The position numbers and the translations under genes were made by a program. Shown here in pieces: positions 22,981 through 34,250 of a stretch of 64,000 nt of DNA. The notes beneath the pieces are model-generated. The model was given only the letters and a program-made list of their open reading frames with translations, made no database searches and was not told where the DNA came from. Within the stretch, counting starts at the first letter, position 1. Each line of letters starts with the position of its first letter. This stretch comes from Cunninghamia lanceolata. Lineage: Eukaryota > Streptophyta > Pinopsida > Cupressales > Cupressaceae. The stretch is taken from positions 3,579,001 to 3,643,000 of the forward strand of contig BSBN01000445.1 of assembly GCA_027924645.1 (NCBI GenBank), written 5' to 3'.

Positions 22981-24750
22981 CTATATGAGATACTCAAATG
23001 TGTCCTCGGAAAGTGCCTTTGTAAAAATGTTTACAACCTGATCCTTTGTGGTTACATATTCTAGTTTTACCTCTTGATTTGCAACCTTCTCTCTCAAAAA
23101 GTGATACTTGATAGATATGTACTTGGTCCTAGAATGCATCACTAGATTCTTTGAAATATTTATGGCACTTGTATTGTCACAAAGAATAGGAATAGGCTCA
23201 TCATACACTACCTTGATAGCCTTCAATATTTGCTTCATCCACAATACTTGAGTGTAGCAGGATGCTAGAGCTATATACTCTACTTCTTCTATTGATAAGG
23301 ACATTGAATCCTACTTCTTACTCAACCATGAGACTAATCTATCTCCCAAAAAGAAAGCTCCACCATCGGTACTTCTTCTATCATCAACACTACTAGCCCA
23401 ATCTACATTAGTATAGGCACTAAAAAAAGTCATCACCTTTTGATACCATAATCCATACTCTAGAGTGCTCTTCAAATATCTGAAGATTCTCTTAACAGAC
23501 TTCACATGTGTTTCTCTTGGATCAACTTGAAACCTTTCAACCAAGCAAACAACTTGCTTATTATTAGGCCTTGATGCTTTTAAGTATAGTAGGCCTCCAA
23601 TCATAGACCTATACAAAGTCTGATCAACTTGAGATGACTCACCGTCTTTGCTCAAAAGACAACCTATTACCATAGGAGTACTTACTAGTTTGTTGTCCTC
23701 CATACCAAAATTCTTAAACATCTCCTTGACATACTTTGCTTGAGAGATAAAGATGCCATCATCTGATTGAGAAATTTGGACTCGAAGAAAGAATGATAAC
23801 TCACCTATCATAGACATTTTAAATTCTATTTAAATCTCTTTTGCAAACTTCTTACACATTTCATCATTGCCACCAAAGATTATATTATCAACATACACAA
23901 CAACAATTAGAATTTGTTCATCCTCAATTTTGATGTAAATATTACTATCTGTGGTACCTTTCTTGAAGCCCTGCTAGAGTAAGTGCTTATCTAACCTCGC
24001 ATACCAAGCCCTAGGGACTTTTTTGAGACCATACAAATCCTTCTTAAGTTTGCATACCATGTTTGGGTCTTCTGATAATTGAAATCCATCATGCTTCTCT
24101 ATTTAGACTTCCTTTTATAAATCACCATTCAAGAATGTAGATTTGACATCCATTTGATATACCTTGAAACCCTTGTGAACTGCAAATGCAAGAAACATTC
24201 TAATTGCCTCCATTCTTTCTACTGGAGAAAATATCTCCTCAAAATTAATTCCTTCTACTTGTGAATAACTTTTGCAAACCAACCTTGCTTTGTTCCTTAC
24301 CACTTCTCCAACTTCATTCAATTTATTTTTGAACACCCACTTTGTACCTATCACATTTTTGTCTACATGCCTTGGCATTAATTCCCAAGTTTGATTCTTC
24401 TCTATCAGGTTTAGTTCTTCTTCCATTGCTTGTATCCATCCTTCATCCTTACTATCCTCAGCAAAAGTTATAAGTTCTACTCTTGATAGTAAAGAAAAGT
24501 TTACTTGTTCATTTTCTCTTGCAAACCTTCTTCTTGTCTGCACTCCTTCATTCTTGTCTCCAATGATCTGATCTTCTAAATGATTCTTTTGAATATACTT
24601 GGTAGGAGTCTTGGTAGTCTTCTCTTGAGTTTCTTCCTTTTCTTCGAATTCTTCTACTTCTTCTATGCAAACAAGTTCATCTAACCAATAGTCTTCTTGC
24701 TCGTCTATGATTTGATGTGACTCTTCATCAACCCTAACATTTGCACTCAC
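22981..24750 (-). pseudogene. pol: Copia 2 reverse transcriptase and RNase H with mutated catalytic box
   Basis: From 24750 the minus strand reads an acidic linker and then the [58 protein letters not shown] stop at 24112-24114 interrupts. The catalytic box near 23880-23900 translates as VVVYVDNIIFGG, so the second Asp of YVDD has become Asn, which is expected to abolish polymerisation. The frame continues from 23817 (MIGELSFFLRVQI) through the connection region. RNase H shows TNVDWASS, SIEEVEYIALAS and CDNTSAINISKN. The coding ends at 22981. Confidence 0.88.
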
Positions 24751-25072
24751 AACTATCTTCCTTGGTTTTTAATTGTAACATTTTTAGGCTTTACTCCTAG
24801 TTGAGTATCTAATAAAGATTCCTTCATTAGATCTTGAGTCAAATTTTCCTAGACCTTCTTCATCTCTTTTGATGTAGCATTTGCTTCCAAAAAATCTAAA
24901 ATACTTGATTGATGTTGCTCTTCCATACCATAGCTCATGAGGTGTTTTGGTGTTGTGCACTCTTAGTTGTCATATGTTGAGAGTGTTGTCAACAGTATGG
25001 ACTACCTCTTTTCAATATGTATCAGGTAGCTTGGCTTCACTCAACATTGTTCTAGCCATATCCTGAACTGTT

Positions 25073-25925
25073 CTATTCTTTCTTTCCAATACTCCATGTT
25101 TTTTTAGGAGTTCTTGCAGCAAAATAGTGCCTCTTTATTCCATGTTCTTCACAAAATTCCTCAAACTCACTTGATGTGAACTCACCACCTCTATCAGACC
25201 TTAGAAACTTGATTCTAACATTTATTTCATTTTCAACCATGGACTTGAAAATCTTAAGCCTACTGAAATCTTCTGGTTTTTGTTTCAAAAAAGTAACTCA
25301 TGTCATTCTAGAGAAATCATCAATGAGTAACATGAAATACCTCTCACCTTGTAGAATCTTTGTCCTAGGAGGTTTGTACAAGCTAGTATGAACTAGTTCC
25401 AATGGTCTTATAGAAGAATACTCCTTGGACAAGAATCTTATAATTTTGTGCTTCCCCATCTGACATTCCTTGCATTAGGTGCCTGCAGGCTTGATGATCT
25501 TTGGCATGTATCTTACTAGATGCATGCAGTTGATCTTCACAAGATTGTCAAAGTTGATGTACCCCATCCTTTTGTGCCACAACCAACATTCATTTATTTG
25601 TCCTAGAAGACAAGTCCTTCCATTTACACCTTTTAGATTGTACAAATATTTCTCTGTCCTAGCACATTCTACCACTAAACTTCCAGACTTTGCTCTTCTA
25701 ATTTCACATCCTTGATTATGAAATATGAAATTGTATCCTTTGCTCCACATCTAACTTACACTGAGAAGATTGTGCTTGAGACCTACATAAAGAACATCTT
25801 CTATCCTAGATTTTCCATCAATACTTATGGTGCCTTTTCCACAAATATTTGTAGATGGATTGTCTCCAAACCTGACTGATCCACCATTCCGCTTAACAAG
25901 ATTGATAAATTTGCTCTTATCACCT
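25073..25925 (-). pseudogene. pol: Copia 2 GAG-pre-integrase and integrase
   Basis: On the minus strand, KSGSLVVECARTEKYLYNLK and ECWLWHKRMGYINFDNLVKI form the pre-integrase region with H-X-H-type zinc residues; CKECQMGKHK lies near 25460. The catalytic core includes KFLRSDRGGEFTSSEFEEFC (second Asp) and a scrambled third-residue region near 25080 (KTWSIGKKE where NGV.ER is expected). Stops and frameshifts break it at several points. It would have integrated the cDNA. Confidence 0.82.
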
Positions 25926-26099
25926 ATCATGTGACTTGTACATCAACTTTCTATTACCTAGAGATTTGTTTACCCTAGAGCATAAATGATGTTTGGACTA
26001 ACATTGAATTTTCAACTTCATTATTTGTCTCCTATCTTTTGGAAGAGTCATTCTCCTTGTCTTTCTCAACAACATTTGTCATCTAAGATTCTAATTTTG
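25926..26099 (-). pseudogene. pol: Copia 2 aspartic protease, active site deleted
   Basis: Around 25936-25948 the minus strand reads GTTGA directly followed by TGTACAAGTCACATG (...CTSHM...). The family sequence at this point has D-S-G-C-T-S-H-M. About 7 bases including the Ser-Gly codons are therefore missing, with a frameshift. Downstream residues IGDKSKFINLVKRNGG and ISIDGKSRIEDVLYV match Copia proteases. It lies between gag and integrase as expected. The size of the deletion is inferred from the family motif. Confidence 0.7.
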
Positions 26100-27526
26100 C
26101 TAATCCACTCTTGTAATATCTTGTTGTATGTCCAACATTGTTGCAAATATGACATACCACTTCAAGACATCCACTAGAGAAGCAAGAGGATTTCTACTTA
26201 TGAAATTTCTTCTTTTAATTTCAAACTTGCAATCCATGGCCTTATGACCAAATTTATTGCAGATAAAACAATAACCAAAGAAAGCATAATTGAACCTATT
26301 CATGGAGAAACGTCCTGCATGAAAATTTCTTCCTTGAGGCATGATGAGATCTGCTCCTTCAGTGTCATCTGGACTTCCAACCTTTGCCTTTTCCAATTCC
26401 TATTTGAGTGACAGAATTTCTTTCTGAAGTCTTGCACATTCTTTTGTCTTAGCTTCAATCAGAGTTCTTTGCTCTTGATTCTCTTTCCTTGCACAATCCA
26501 AGTCTTCAAAAGCAAAATTAGTTCTCCTACAAAATAAAATTCACACTCTTCTTCATCTACAGTCTTGACTAAACCATCAAAGATCACCATATCCATGAAT
26601 AGGGATTCTCCTCTTTCATCATTTGATGAGTAGTGATTTACTTCTTCTGAGGAGTTATAGTCTTCTTTGAAAAGGAGATTCCTCTTGAAGTTATTCCTTT
26701 TGAAACCCTTGTTGTTGTTTTCATTTTCTCCAAAAGGACATTTAGAGGCAAAATGACCAACTCTTCCAAATTTAAAACATTTGAAAGGTAGCTTACCTTT
26801 ATAACTACCTAATCCCCTATTTAGCTTTCTCACAAAGTTTGCTTCTTCTTCCTCACCTTCACTATATAAATCATATGTTCCTTCATTCTTCATAGATTTG
26901 AAAGCAACTTCTCTTTTGCATGGTCCTATGACTTCATTTATCATCTCATAGGCAGTGAAGGACCGAAACAACTCTTCCATGATAAGTGTCTTCAAATCTT
27001 TGGCTTCTTCAACTGCAAAAACTTTTGAATCAAATATGTGAGGGAGATTTCTTAGGACTTTCTTCACAACCACTGTATCAACTAGATCTTCACCTAGATT
27101 TCTTATTCCATAGATTGCTTCATCAACTCAGATCAAATAGCTAGCAATGTTTTCCTCTTCTTTCATCCTTAGATTCACAAACACTATTTTGTAAGATTGT
27201 GATTTGGCTTGCTTTATAGTGTCATTTCCTTCATAGAGATTTTTGAGCTTATCCCATATCTACTTGGCTATCTTGCATTGCACTACCTTGACAATCTCTA
27301 AACTGGTCAAACCACTTAAGATGGTATTCTTGGCTTTGGCATTGTGAGCCTTCTTTGCATCTGAATCTGTAATAGGATGTTTGGGTTCAATATAAGCATC
27401 CATTGTAGCTCTCCAAACATCATACCATAGTGACGTAAGATAGGATTCCATCCTTACACTCCATCTAAAGGAATAGTTGCTTCCATCAAATATTGGTGCT
27501 TTAGAAGAGGACTCTTTCTGGGCCAT
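26100..27526 (-). pseudogene. gag: Copia 2 gag with zinc knuckles
   Basis: The minus-strand frame starts MAQKESSSKAPIFDGSNYSF at 27526 and follows UBN2-type Copia gag: KKVLRNLPHIFDSKVFAVEE and LKTLIMEELFRSFTAYE. A first zinc knuckle (CFKFGRVGHFASKC, about 26740-26785) has Phe for the second Cys. A second, CFICNKFGHKAMDC (about 26230-26275), is complete. Stops occur near 27257, 27130 and 26456. The coding starts about 50 bases after the primer site. Two knuckles are known in some Copia gags, although the spacing here is wide. Confidence 0.85.
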
Positions 27527-27578
27527 GTGTTCTACTCCAAGATCTACCTTCAGGTGTTAGGCGGCACCAAGGAACTTA

Positions 27579-27590
27579 GCTTTGATACCC
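27579..27590 (-). other. Copia 2 primer binding site
   Basis: GGGTATCAAAGC on the minus strand sits two bases from the LTR end; the usual first base T is G. It is the initiator-Met tRNA type. Confidence 0.75.
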
Positions 27591-27592
27591 AT

Positions 27593-29552
27593 TCTTAGAA
27601 CATTCTAATATAATGAGAGGGGGAGTGAATTAGTATATACCACAAATTAATCCAATTCAACTTTATCTTCAAAAACTTTCTACTTCCTTAAACAGTTAAA
27701 CAGATAATGAAGCAATTCAAATATAATCACACAACCACACAACCATAACACCAGATTTATGTCAAAAACCCTAGAATGGAAAAACCATGGTGAGAAAGTT
27801 TCTTGAATCTACTATCCAAATCCAGCCTCACAAATAAAAAAAGGATTACAATAGGTTTTATGGGCTACAACCCAAAGGAAGCTACAACTCCATAATATAT
27901 TACTTTATCTAGGTGCCAACCCAAAGGAAGCTACAACTCCCTAAAGTGATACAACACTTATAGAAAGAGGCTACAACCTCTACACAAGATACTTGACAAA
28001 ATCTATTGATTAATCACCTCCATAGCATCAACACCCTTCACACTAATATTTATCTTCAACACCTCTTATCAACGAGCTCTACACACTTCCACACACACAT
28101 ATACTCACATTCTCACTTGCACATACATCCTCACATCCTCTCACACACTCATGCAATTCATACCAAACAAGATATTTCATTTATATCCTTAGCAAGCTTC
28201 AAAATCTTCCTCCTTCATCAGCTAAGATGAAATGTGTAGCATGAAACATGCAATAGACACAAGTTGGCATCCAAAATCATGTAGAAATCTAATGTGGTTC
28301 AAACCAAGATTATAATCAGGACCTATTCTTCCTCATCACATTCTTCCATGTTGGCACACACGACACAATTATCAAGACATATCAAGTCAGCCCAACAAAC
28401 ATTTATCCTTCCACATATTAGCTCTAGACCTAAAGTAGTACCAGAGAAACCAAATAACATCATGTGGTTCACTTCACAAGAATTATATGACTTTCAAAAA
28501 CATTCTCAAGCATCCCTTTCTTTAGAAAATGGATCATCTATCTGGTACAAGCAAACAAACACTAAACCCGGCATCACTTGCAAACTTTGAATTTATAGTC
28601 TTGAAATATATCCTTGAAAAAAAAACTTGTGGTACACTTCAACACCTAAAACTTGTAAAGAACAAACATATAGACCATCTAAATACATCCTCCAAATAGC
28701 AAATCCAAATAATGTAATGCAGTGAAATGTGGTGGCTTTCACATTCTCCTCCTGAAAGCCCTAGTCAGCAATATGATATGTCTTTGATCTACTGTCTCTG
28801 GAGAACCTTTGCAGTACAACTTATCATCTGAAACTTGCAACATGCAAACCATTAACCTCTATCTAGCTATCCTTCAAATGCAAAGAAATGTGGAGTATTC
28901 CTCTGACTCTTTCTAATTACAACAATATAGAATCAACATCTTCACTTTGCAAGCTCTGGAAATGTCTGCAATAAATTTCATGCTCTAAAATTAGGAACAT
29001 ACATACTTCACACCTATCTCTATCTAACTTCCAAACTGCAAGGTCATACCTTCAAATGTTGAGGAATGTAGAGCATTCTCTTGAGCTTCTTCAGTGCAAC
29101 TTCCAGTGCCTTGAACTATCTGAAACCTTTTACACTTTCTTTCATTCCTTAAGCAATGCTTTTCATTAGGAAATAATGAATACAACATTCACCACATTAG
29201 AGACAACAATCACAATAGTTTTCATAAAAAACAAGAATCTTCATGTGAACACAACTTTCATATTTCCATGAACCTTAGTAGATAAGGTACAACTATGTAC
29301 AAATGATACTAATCCATCTCCTTCACTTCACAACTTCTCTGATCATCACTCTTCTATCTGCTCCTCTGCACATCACTTTTCTTTTTGCCTCATAACACTT
29401 TTGATCACTTACTCTATTGTCTTTATTGATCACCACTCTGCAACAATCTCCCTTTGGCATCTTTGTCCTTTGGCATCTCTATTGACATCACTAATCATCC
29501 TTGATCAACACTCCATACTACTATTGACATCAATGACAACACATATGCAACA
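27593..29552 (-). repeat. Copia 2 5' LTR
   Basis: 1,960 bp, a copy of 20694-22695 with many substitutions and two instead of three 47-bp units (27855-27940). Its outer terminus next to the PBS starts TCTTAGAAC rather than TG. Confidence 0.85.
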
Positions 29553-29557
29553 ATGTT

Positions 29558-30692
29558 TTTCACAGAACCTATCCAAGAGATAGGCTTCCATCTCCAAATT
29601 CAATGTGCCTTGACATTTAAAGAAGATATTGATAAAGGAACTGGCATTAAAAGAACCCTTATTGAAAGAGCATCTATAAAAATTTACAAAGAGAATAACA
29701 ACAATTGAAACAACAACGTCAACAACATCACCAATAACTCTAATTAAAACAACAATAAAAACCAATCCTATGGCAAACCCCATTTTTTGGGGAAAAACAA
29801 AAATACTCTTAATGATGGTGTGACCGACGCATCTATAAAAATTTACAAAGAGAATAACAACAATTGAAACAACAACGTCAACAACATCACCAATAACTCT
29901 AATTAAAACAACAATAAAAACCAATCCTATGGCAAATCCCATTTTTTGGGGAAAAACAAAAATACTCTTAATGATGGTGTGACCGACGTAAAAAATGTTC
30001 AAAACATACAAACCCCCACACCATCAAATCCATCCACAAGCAATAATAATGCTATCATTCTGAAAGGTCAAACAAGACAAATAAATGCACCCAAAAGAAG
30101 ATTCACACCTCTAGGGGAACCAATTGAAAATGTCTTGATAAACCTTCTAAAAGATGACTTAATTACATTACCCACCATTCGTTCTTACGATGATAATCAA
30201 TTTAAACCCTCATGGTTTAATAAAAATGCTTATTGTGAATATCATCGGGTAAAAGGGCATAAAACATCTGACTGCATGAGGTTAAAAAATTGCATACAAG
30301 ATCTTGTAGATCATGGTGACATTACAAATGATGAACCTCTGAAAAGATCACCCAACCAAAACTTAGGAGCTTACAAGGATCCAATTCCTGATCATAGCAA
30401 GGGAAAAGCCTCTATGTCCAATCAATCATATCATGTTGTTCCCCCTCCTTCTTCTTTTGACTCCATTGTGGGTCGCATAGAAGAATGTCAAAACTATGTG
30501 GCCACTATCACCATATGGGCCAAAACCCCCAATTGTGTTATCACCAATCGTCATGGCTACATATCCATTCAAGGATCCCTAGATGAAGACCAAGCTACCA
30601 TCTTTGTACCACAAACAAATATAATCTCCTCGAACATCTTGGTAAAACCCACAACCAAAATATCCATTCTTGAATTGCTTTGTACGTCATGA
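29558..30692 (+). pseudogene. gag: Gypsy 2 gag C-terminal part with CCHC-like motif
   Basis: After copia 2 the gag frame resumes (FFTEPIQEIGFHLQIQ), passes an Asn-rich segment duplicated in tandem (29671-29988), and becomes open from 29946 to 30692. The open part contains NAYCEYHRVKGHKTSDCMRL near 30226-30285, the Cys/His motif usual in Tat gag proteins, followed by IQDLVDHGDI. Near its end is ISILELLCTS, which has a counterpart in gypsy 3 (ISILELLRIS). It is a structural polyprotein remnant, better preserved than the flanking segments. Confidence 0.8.
29671..29988 (+). repeat. In-frame 159-bp tandem duplication in gypsy 2 gag
   Basis: Units 29671-29829 and 29830-29988 differ at one visible base (AACCCC versus AATCCC). 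159 is 53 codons, so the gag frame is kept. The near-identity shows the duplication is young relative to the surrounding decay. Confidence 0.95.
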
Positions 30693-30849
30693 CTCCACAA
30701 AGAGGTCCTTGACAAAGATTTGATGGAAACTCGTGTTCCTAATGACCTGAATGTGAACCAATTCCAAGCCATGGTGGGACACCTTTCCTCACCACACCAT
30801 CTAACATTCTCTTAACAAGATCTCCCCACCTCCAACTCATCTCACAATG

Positions 30850-31085
30850 AAGCCTTGCATATTGAAGTCTGTATCCACAAACATACCATCAAACGAGTCT
30901 TAATAGATGGTGGATCTGGTCTAAATCTTTGCACTCTATGGTTAATAAAACACTTGGGATATTCTGATGTGGTTGTGGACTCAAGTCAAAGTATAACCAT
31001 CAAAGGCTATGCTGACATAGAATGACAATTTGAAGGGACTATCAAACTTCCCCTAGTGAAAACCTCCTCAAACCACAAGGACATG
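30850..31085 (+). pseudogene. pol: Gypsy 2 aspartic protease
   Basis: The sequence reads HTIKRVLIDGGSGLNLCTLW around 30880-30945, matching gypsy 3 IKxILVDGGAGLYICSLKLI. DGGSG/DGGAG is the Tat-type protease active site. A stop follows GYADIE (near 31023). Downstream, the part present in gypsy 3 up to the RT (G-patch-like region included) is missing here, with RT beginning only about 110 bases later. Confidence 0.75.
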
Positions 31086-31189
31086 AGAGAATGGATGTCC
31101 CCAAAGTCCTAGCACTCTAACAAGAAAGATCACCTATCCTTGTGAAAGAATCTCAAGAGATGAACCTCAGCACATAATAAACACCAAAG

Positions 31190-32650
31190 ATGACTTTTTG
31201 GGTAGTATCCCTCACAACAACAGAACAAGAGGCCTTTTTGGCATTCTTCAAACAAAGAAGTAATAAATTTACATGGACATATGATAACATGCCTAGGTTA
31301 GACCCTGGATTGGTGGTACATCATCTTGAAGTACATCCTGATGCAAAGATAGTCAAACAAAACCTTAGAAAAATGAATCCCCAAGTTACATTACTCGTCA
31401 AATTTGAGCTCAAAAAGATTCTAGATGTGGGATTTATTCAACCTATCAATTATCCTGAATGGGTATCAAATATTGTAGCTATAGCTAAAGTCACTAGGGG
31501 CATCCGTGTATGTATAAATTTTAGAGACCTCAAGAAAGCATACCCCAAAGATGACTTTCCTCTACCTAACATCAACATCATCTTCGATTTAACAGCTGGG
31601 CATGAAATGTTGTCACTCATGGATAGATTTTCAGGATATAACCAAATCAGGATTGCTAAAGAGGATCAACATAAAAAGGCATTTATTTGTCCATGGGGAA
31701 CTTACTGTTGGGTTGGCATGCCGTTCGGCCTCAAAAATGCAAGAGAAACATACCAAAGGGCTATGATCATTATATTCCACGACTTATTTCATAGCATCAT
31801 GGAAGATTATGTGGATGACTTGTTGGGAAAATCAAGGACAAGAGAAGAACACCTGAATGTACTAGCTAAAATCTTTGATCGACTAGAAGACAATCAAGTG
31901 CATCTAAATCCAAAAAAGTGCATCTTTGGAGTTACTTCAAGAAAACTCCTAGGTTACATCATATCCCGATGAGGCATAGAAGTTGATCCATCAAATGTGA
32001 AATCTATAGTTGAGATGCCTCCACCTAAGAATTTAAAATAGTTATGTAGCCTCCAAGGCAAACTTCAATCCATCAGATGCTTCATTGCATAGCTAGCTGA
32101 TAAATGCTAACCATTGGAACATCTCCTCCATAAAAATGTGGTATTCATATGGGATACAAATTGTCAGAAAGCCTTTGAATAGCTGAAGGAAGAACTTGCA
32201 ACACCACTAGTTCTCATGCTGCTAAAATAAAGACAACCTCTATTATTGTACATCTCAGCAATAGAAATAACAATAGGGGCCTTAATAGCATAGCATGATG
32301 ATCAAGGAAAAGAAAGAGCCATTTACTACATCAGTCATACCTTAGTAGGATATGAGCTTAATTACACATCAATTAAGAGGGCATGTCTTGTAGTTGTCTT
32401 TTCATCCCAAAAATTGCGACACTACATGCTAAATCATAAAACTAAGCTCATTGCAAAAATTGACCCACTAAAGTACCTATTGTCAAAAGTAGCTCTCACA
32501 AGTCGTATGGTTAAGTGGGTGATGAATTTAGTGAATTTGAGATTGAATACACTGAAAGAAAGGCTATCAAAGGACAAATCATAGCAGATTAGCTAGTAGA
32601 TGGACCTATCCCAATAGAACATCTACTTGTTCAAGAATTTCTTGATGAGT
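31190..32650 (+). pseudogene. pol: Gypsy 2 reverse transcriptase and first RNase H/tether region
   Basis: The RT frame is open for 260 codons (31190-31972): VVHHLEVHPDAKIVKQNLRK, VCINFRDLKKAYPKDDFPLP, LMDRFSGYNQIRIA, MPFGLKNARETYQRAM and the catalytic DYVDDLLGKS. The RNase H-like part follows with many stops (LLLYISAIEITIGALIA, ERAIYYISHTLVGYELNY, SSQKLRHYMLNHKTKLI). Its first acidic position is not a clear Asp, which agrees with the Tat situation in which this domain is degenerate beside a second RNase H. The RT box itself is intact. Confidence 0.88.
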
Positions 32651-32684
32651 CCATCCTCACAGTGACACCCATATCATAATGAAA

Positions 32685-33150
32685 ATGTATTTTGATGGAT
32701 CATACCACATTGAGGATTGAGGGCAGGAATCTTATTTGTGACCCCTCAAGGAGACTATATTTTGAAATCATACAAAATAGCATTTCCATGCACCAACAAC
32801 ATGGAAAAATATGAGGCACCCATCACAGGACTCTATATGGTGATCCAATGGAAAATAGAAAAGATCATGGTCTATGGTGATTCCCAATCATTCATAAAAT
32901 AGGTAAATAATGAATGCAAGACAAAATATGATAAGCTCCTACCTTACAAAGCAATGGTAGATGAATTTAAGGAATATTTCCATGAAATCTAGTTTGATCA
33001 AGTCCTAAGGCTCAACAACAAAGTAGTAGATGTCATGGCCACCATAGGTTCTCTAGTAGATATGCAGAAAAATAGCCATTGGTGTGAATTCCTCATCAAA
33101 GAATTATAGATGCTAGCTTCTAATATCCCACAATTAGAATTGGTCTATGA
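32685..33150 (+). pseudogene. pol: Gypsy 2 second (archaeal-type) RNase H
   Basis: After TMKMYFDGS-like coding at 32685-32705 a frameshift leads to GILFVTPQGDYILKSYKIAF, then EKYEAPITGLYMVIQWKIEK and MVYGDSQSFIK. FDGS, E-Y-E-A and GDSQ are the acidic motifs of the additional RNase H of Tat-lineage elements. The closest match is gypsy 3 at 52450-52870. The stop after SFIK and those around 32990-33110 make it non-functional. The giant unit copy 2 inserts just downstream at 33156. Confidence 0.82.
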
Positions 33151-33975
33151 CATCATGTTGGTCATGATGTTATTCATAAACAAGCATAGAATAAAAGTAC
33201 ACATTAACCTTTATTCATCTTGAAAGATACCGTGAATTCAAGGAATTCAAGATCCCAAGTCTCCGGTGATTAGGTCTTAATCGTCTGATGTTACTCAGAG
33301 GTTAATGTGTGTTGCTGTTTCCATTTTGGGGCCTTACGTGAAATTGTGCCATCATCATGACATTCCTGCAGAAATTCTTTACAGAGAAGTCATATTATGC
33401 AGTTATTAGATGAAAAGAGGTAGAAATACCTCAATCTTTGCATGATATTTTCAATTGTGCATGCTTTGCATTCAAATATGCTAAATATTTGCGATTACCT
33501 ACGAGATGTCTGCATATTTGCGTTATTTACTTAAGATTATCAATTATTTGCAATTGTGGTAGTGGAATGCTCTGAAATTGAAAGAAATTAAAGGAATACT
33601 ACAAATTTAAAGTTGAATCTTCAGCTATTGATCCACATACATACTCGATACTGTCATGACGAGAAGAAATCAAACCATATGTTCACCAGGATGTTCCACA
33701 GCTAGATACAGTTGATGCAAACTTCAGAGGATGATAAATGAAAACAATACATGCAACATGATGAGCACTCCAAGGGACGCGGCAAATCAAAGCACATATC
33801 CAGAATTCAGACACAGATTACTCAAGATTTATGAAGATTTGTAATCGAAATACTCTTCTCTTTCATTAAGTATGCAAAAGACATGTACATATGCAATAAC
33901 TTTGAAATAAGCCCTGAATACTTCAACAAACATATTTCAATTAAGTTTCGAATGTTTCAACAAGGCATTCCACCC

Positions 33976-33984
33976 CCTTTTATA
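33976..33984 (-). promoter_or_regulatory. TATA box of giant unit, copy 2
   Basis: TATAAAAGG on the minus strand, downstream of the ORF and 0.82 kb before the 3' terminus. It is conserved in copy 3 at 61743-61751. Confidence 0.6.
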
Positions 33985-34250
33985 GAATAAGGTGAGAAAT
34001 CCGTTACAAAAGATCTACGATCTAGATTCATCAATACATATCTACGGTCCTGATTCATTTGATTTTGTAAATCTTTACAAAACTGGCACAAGTTGCCAGC
34101 TGGCAACTATCTATACCACTTATGTTATCATCCCCTTCATGATGTATCTTCATCATGCTCTTCAGCTGATTCATGCGGGTCATCATCATGTGCCTCACTC
34201 TCTGAGCTTTCACTATCCTGATGATGATGCGGCTGCATACTACTGCGGAC

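Larger units (their letters stand above)
20694..29552 (-). mobile_element. Copia 2: nested Ty1/copia element
   Basis: This 8.86-kb minus-strand element lies between gypsy 2 gag halves. The sequence ATGTT (20689-20693 and 29553-29557) flanks it, and the host frame rejoins as LVNMFFTEP. Internal order is LTR, PBS, gag, protease, integrase, RT, RNase H, polypurine tract, LTR. LTR termini are eroded (the outer TG of both copies is changed), so the left border is good to a few bases. The gag start (IFDGSNYSFRWSVRMESYL) is of the UBN2/DUF4219 type. Two active sites are destroyed (see the protease and RT entries). Confidence 0.88.

Noticed and set aside
29505..30011. 168-codon minus-strand frame with an internal repeat
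   Set aside because: It is the complement of Asn-rich gypsy 2 gag over the 159-bp duplication; the repeat simply reflects that duplication.
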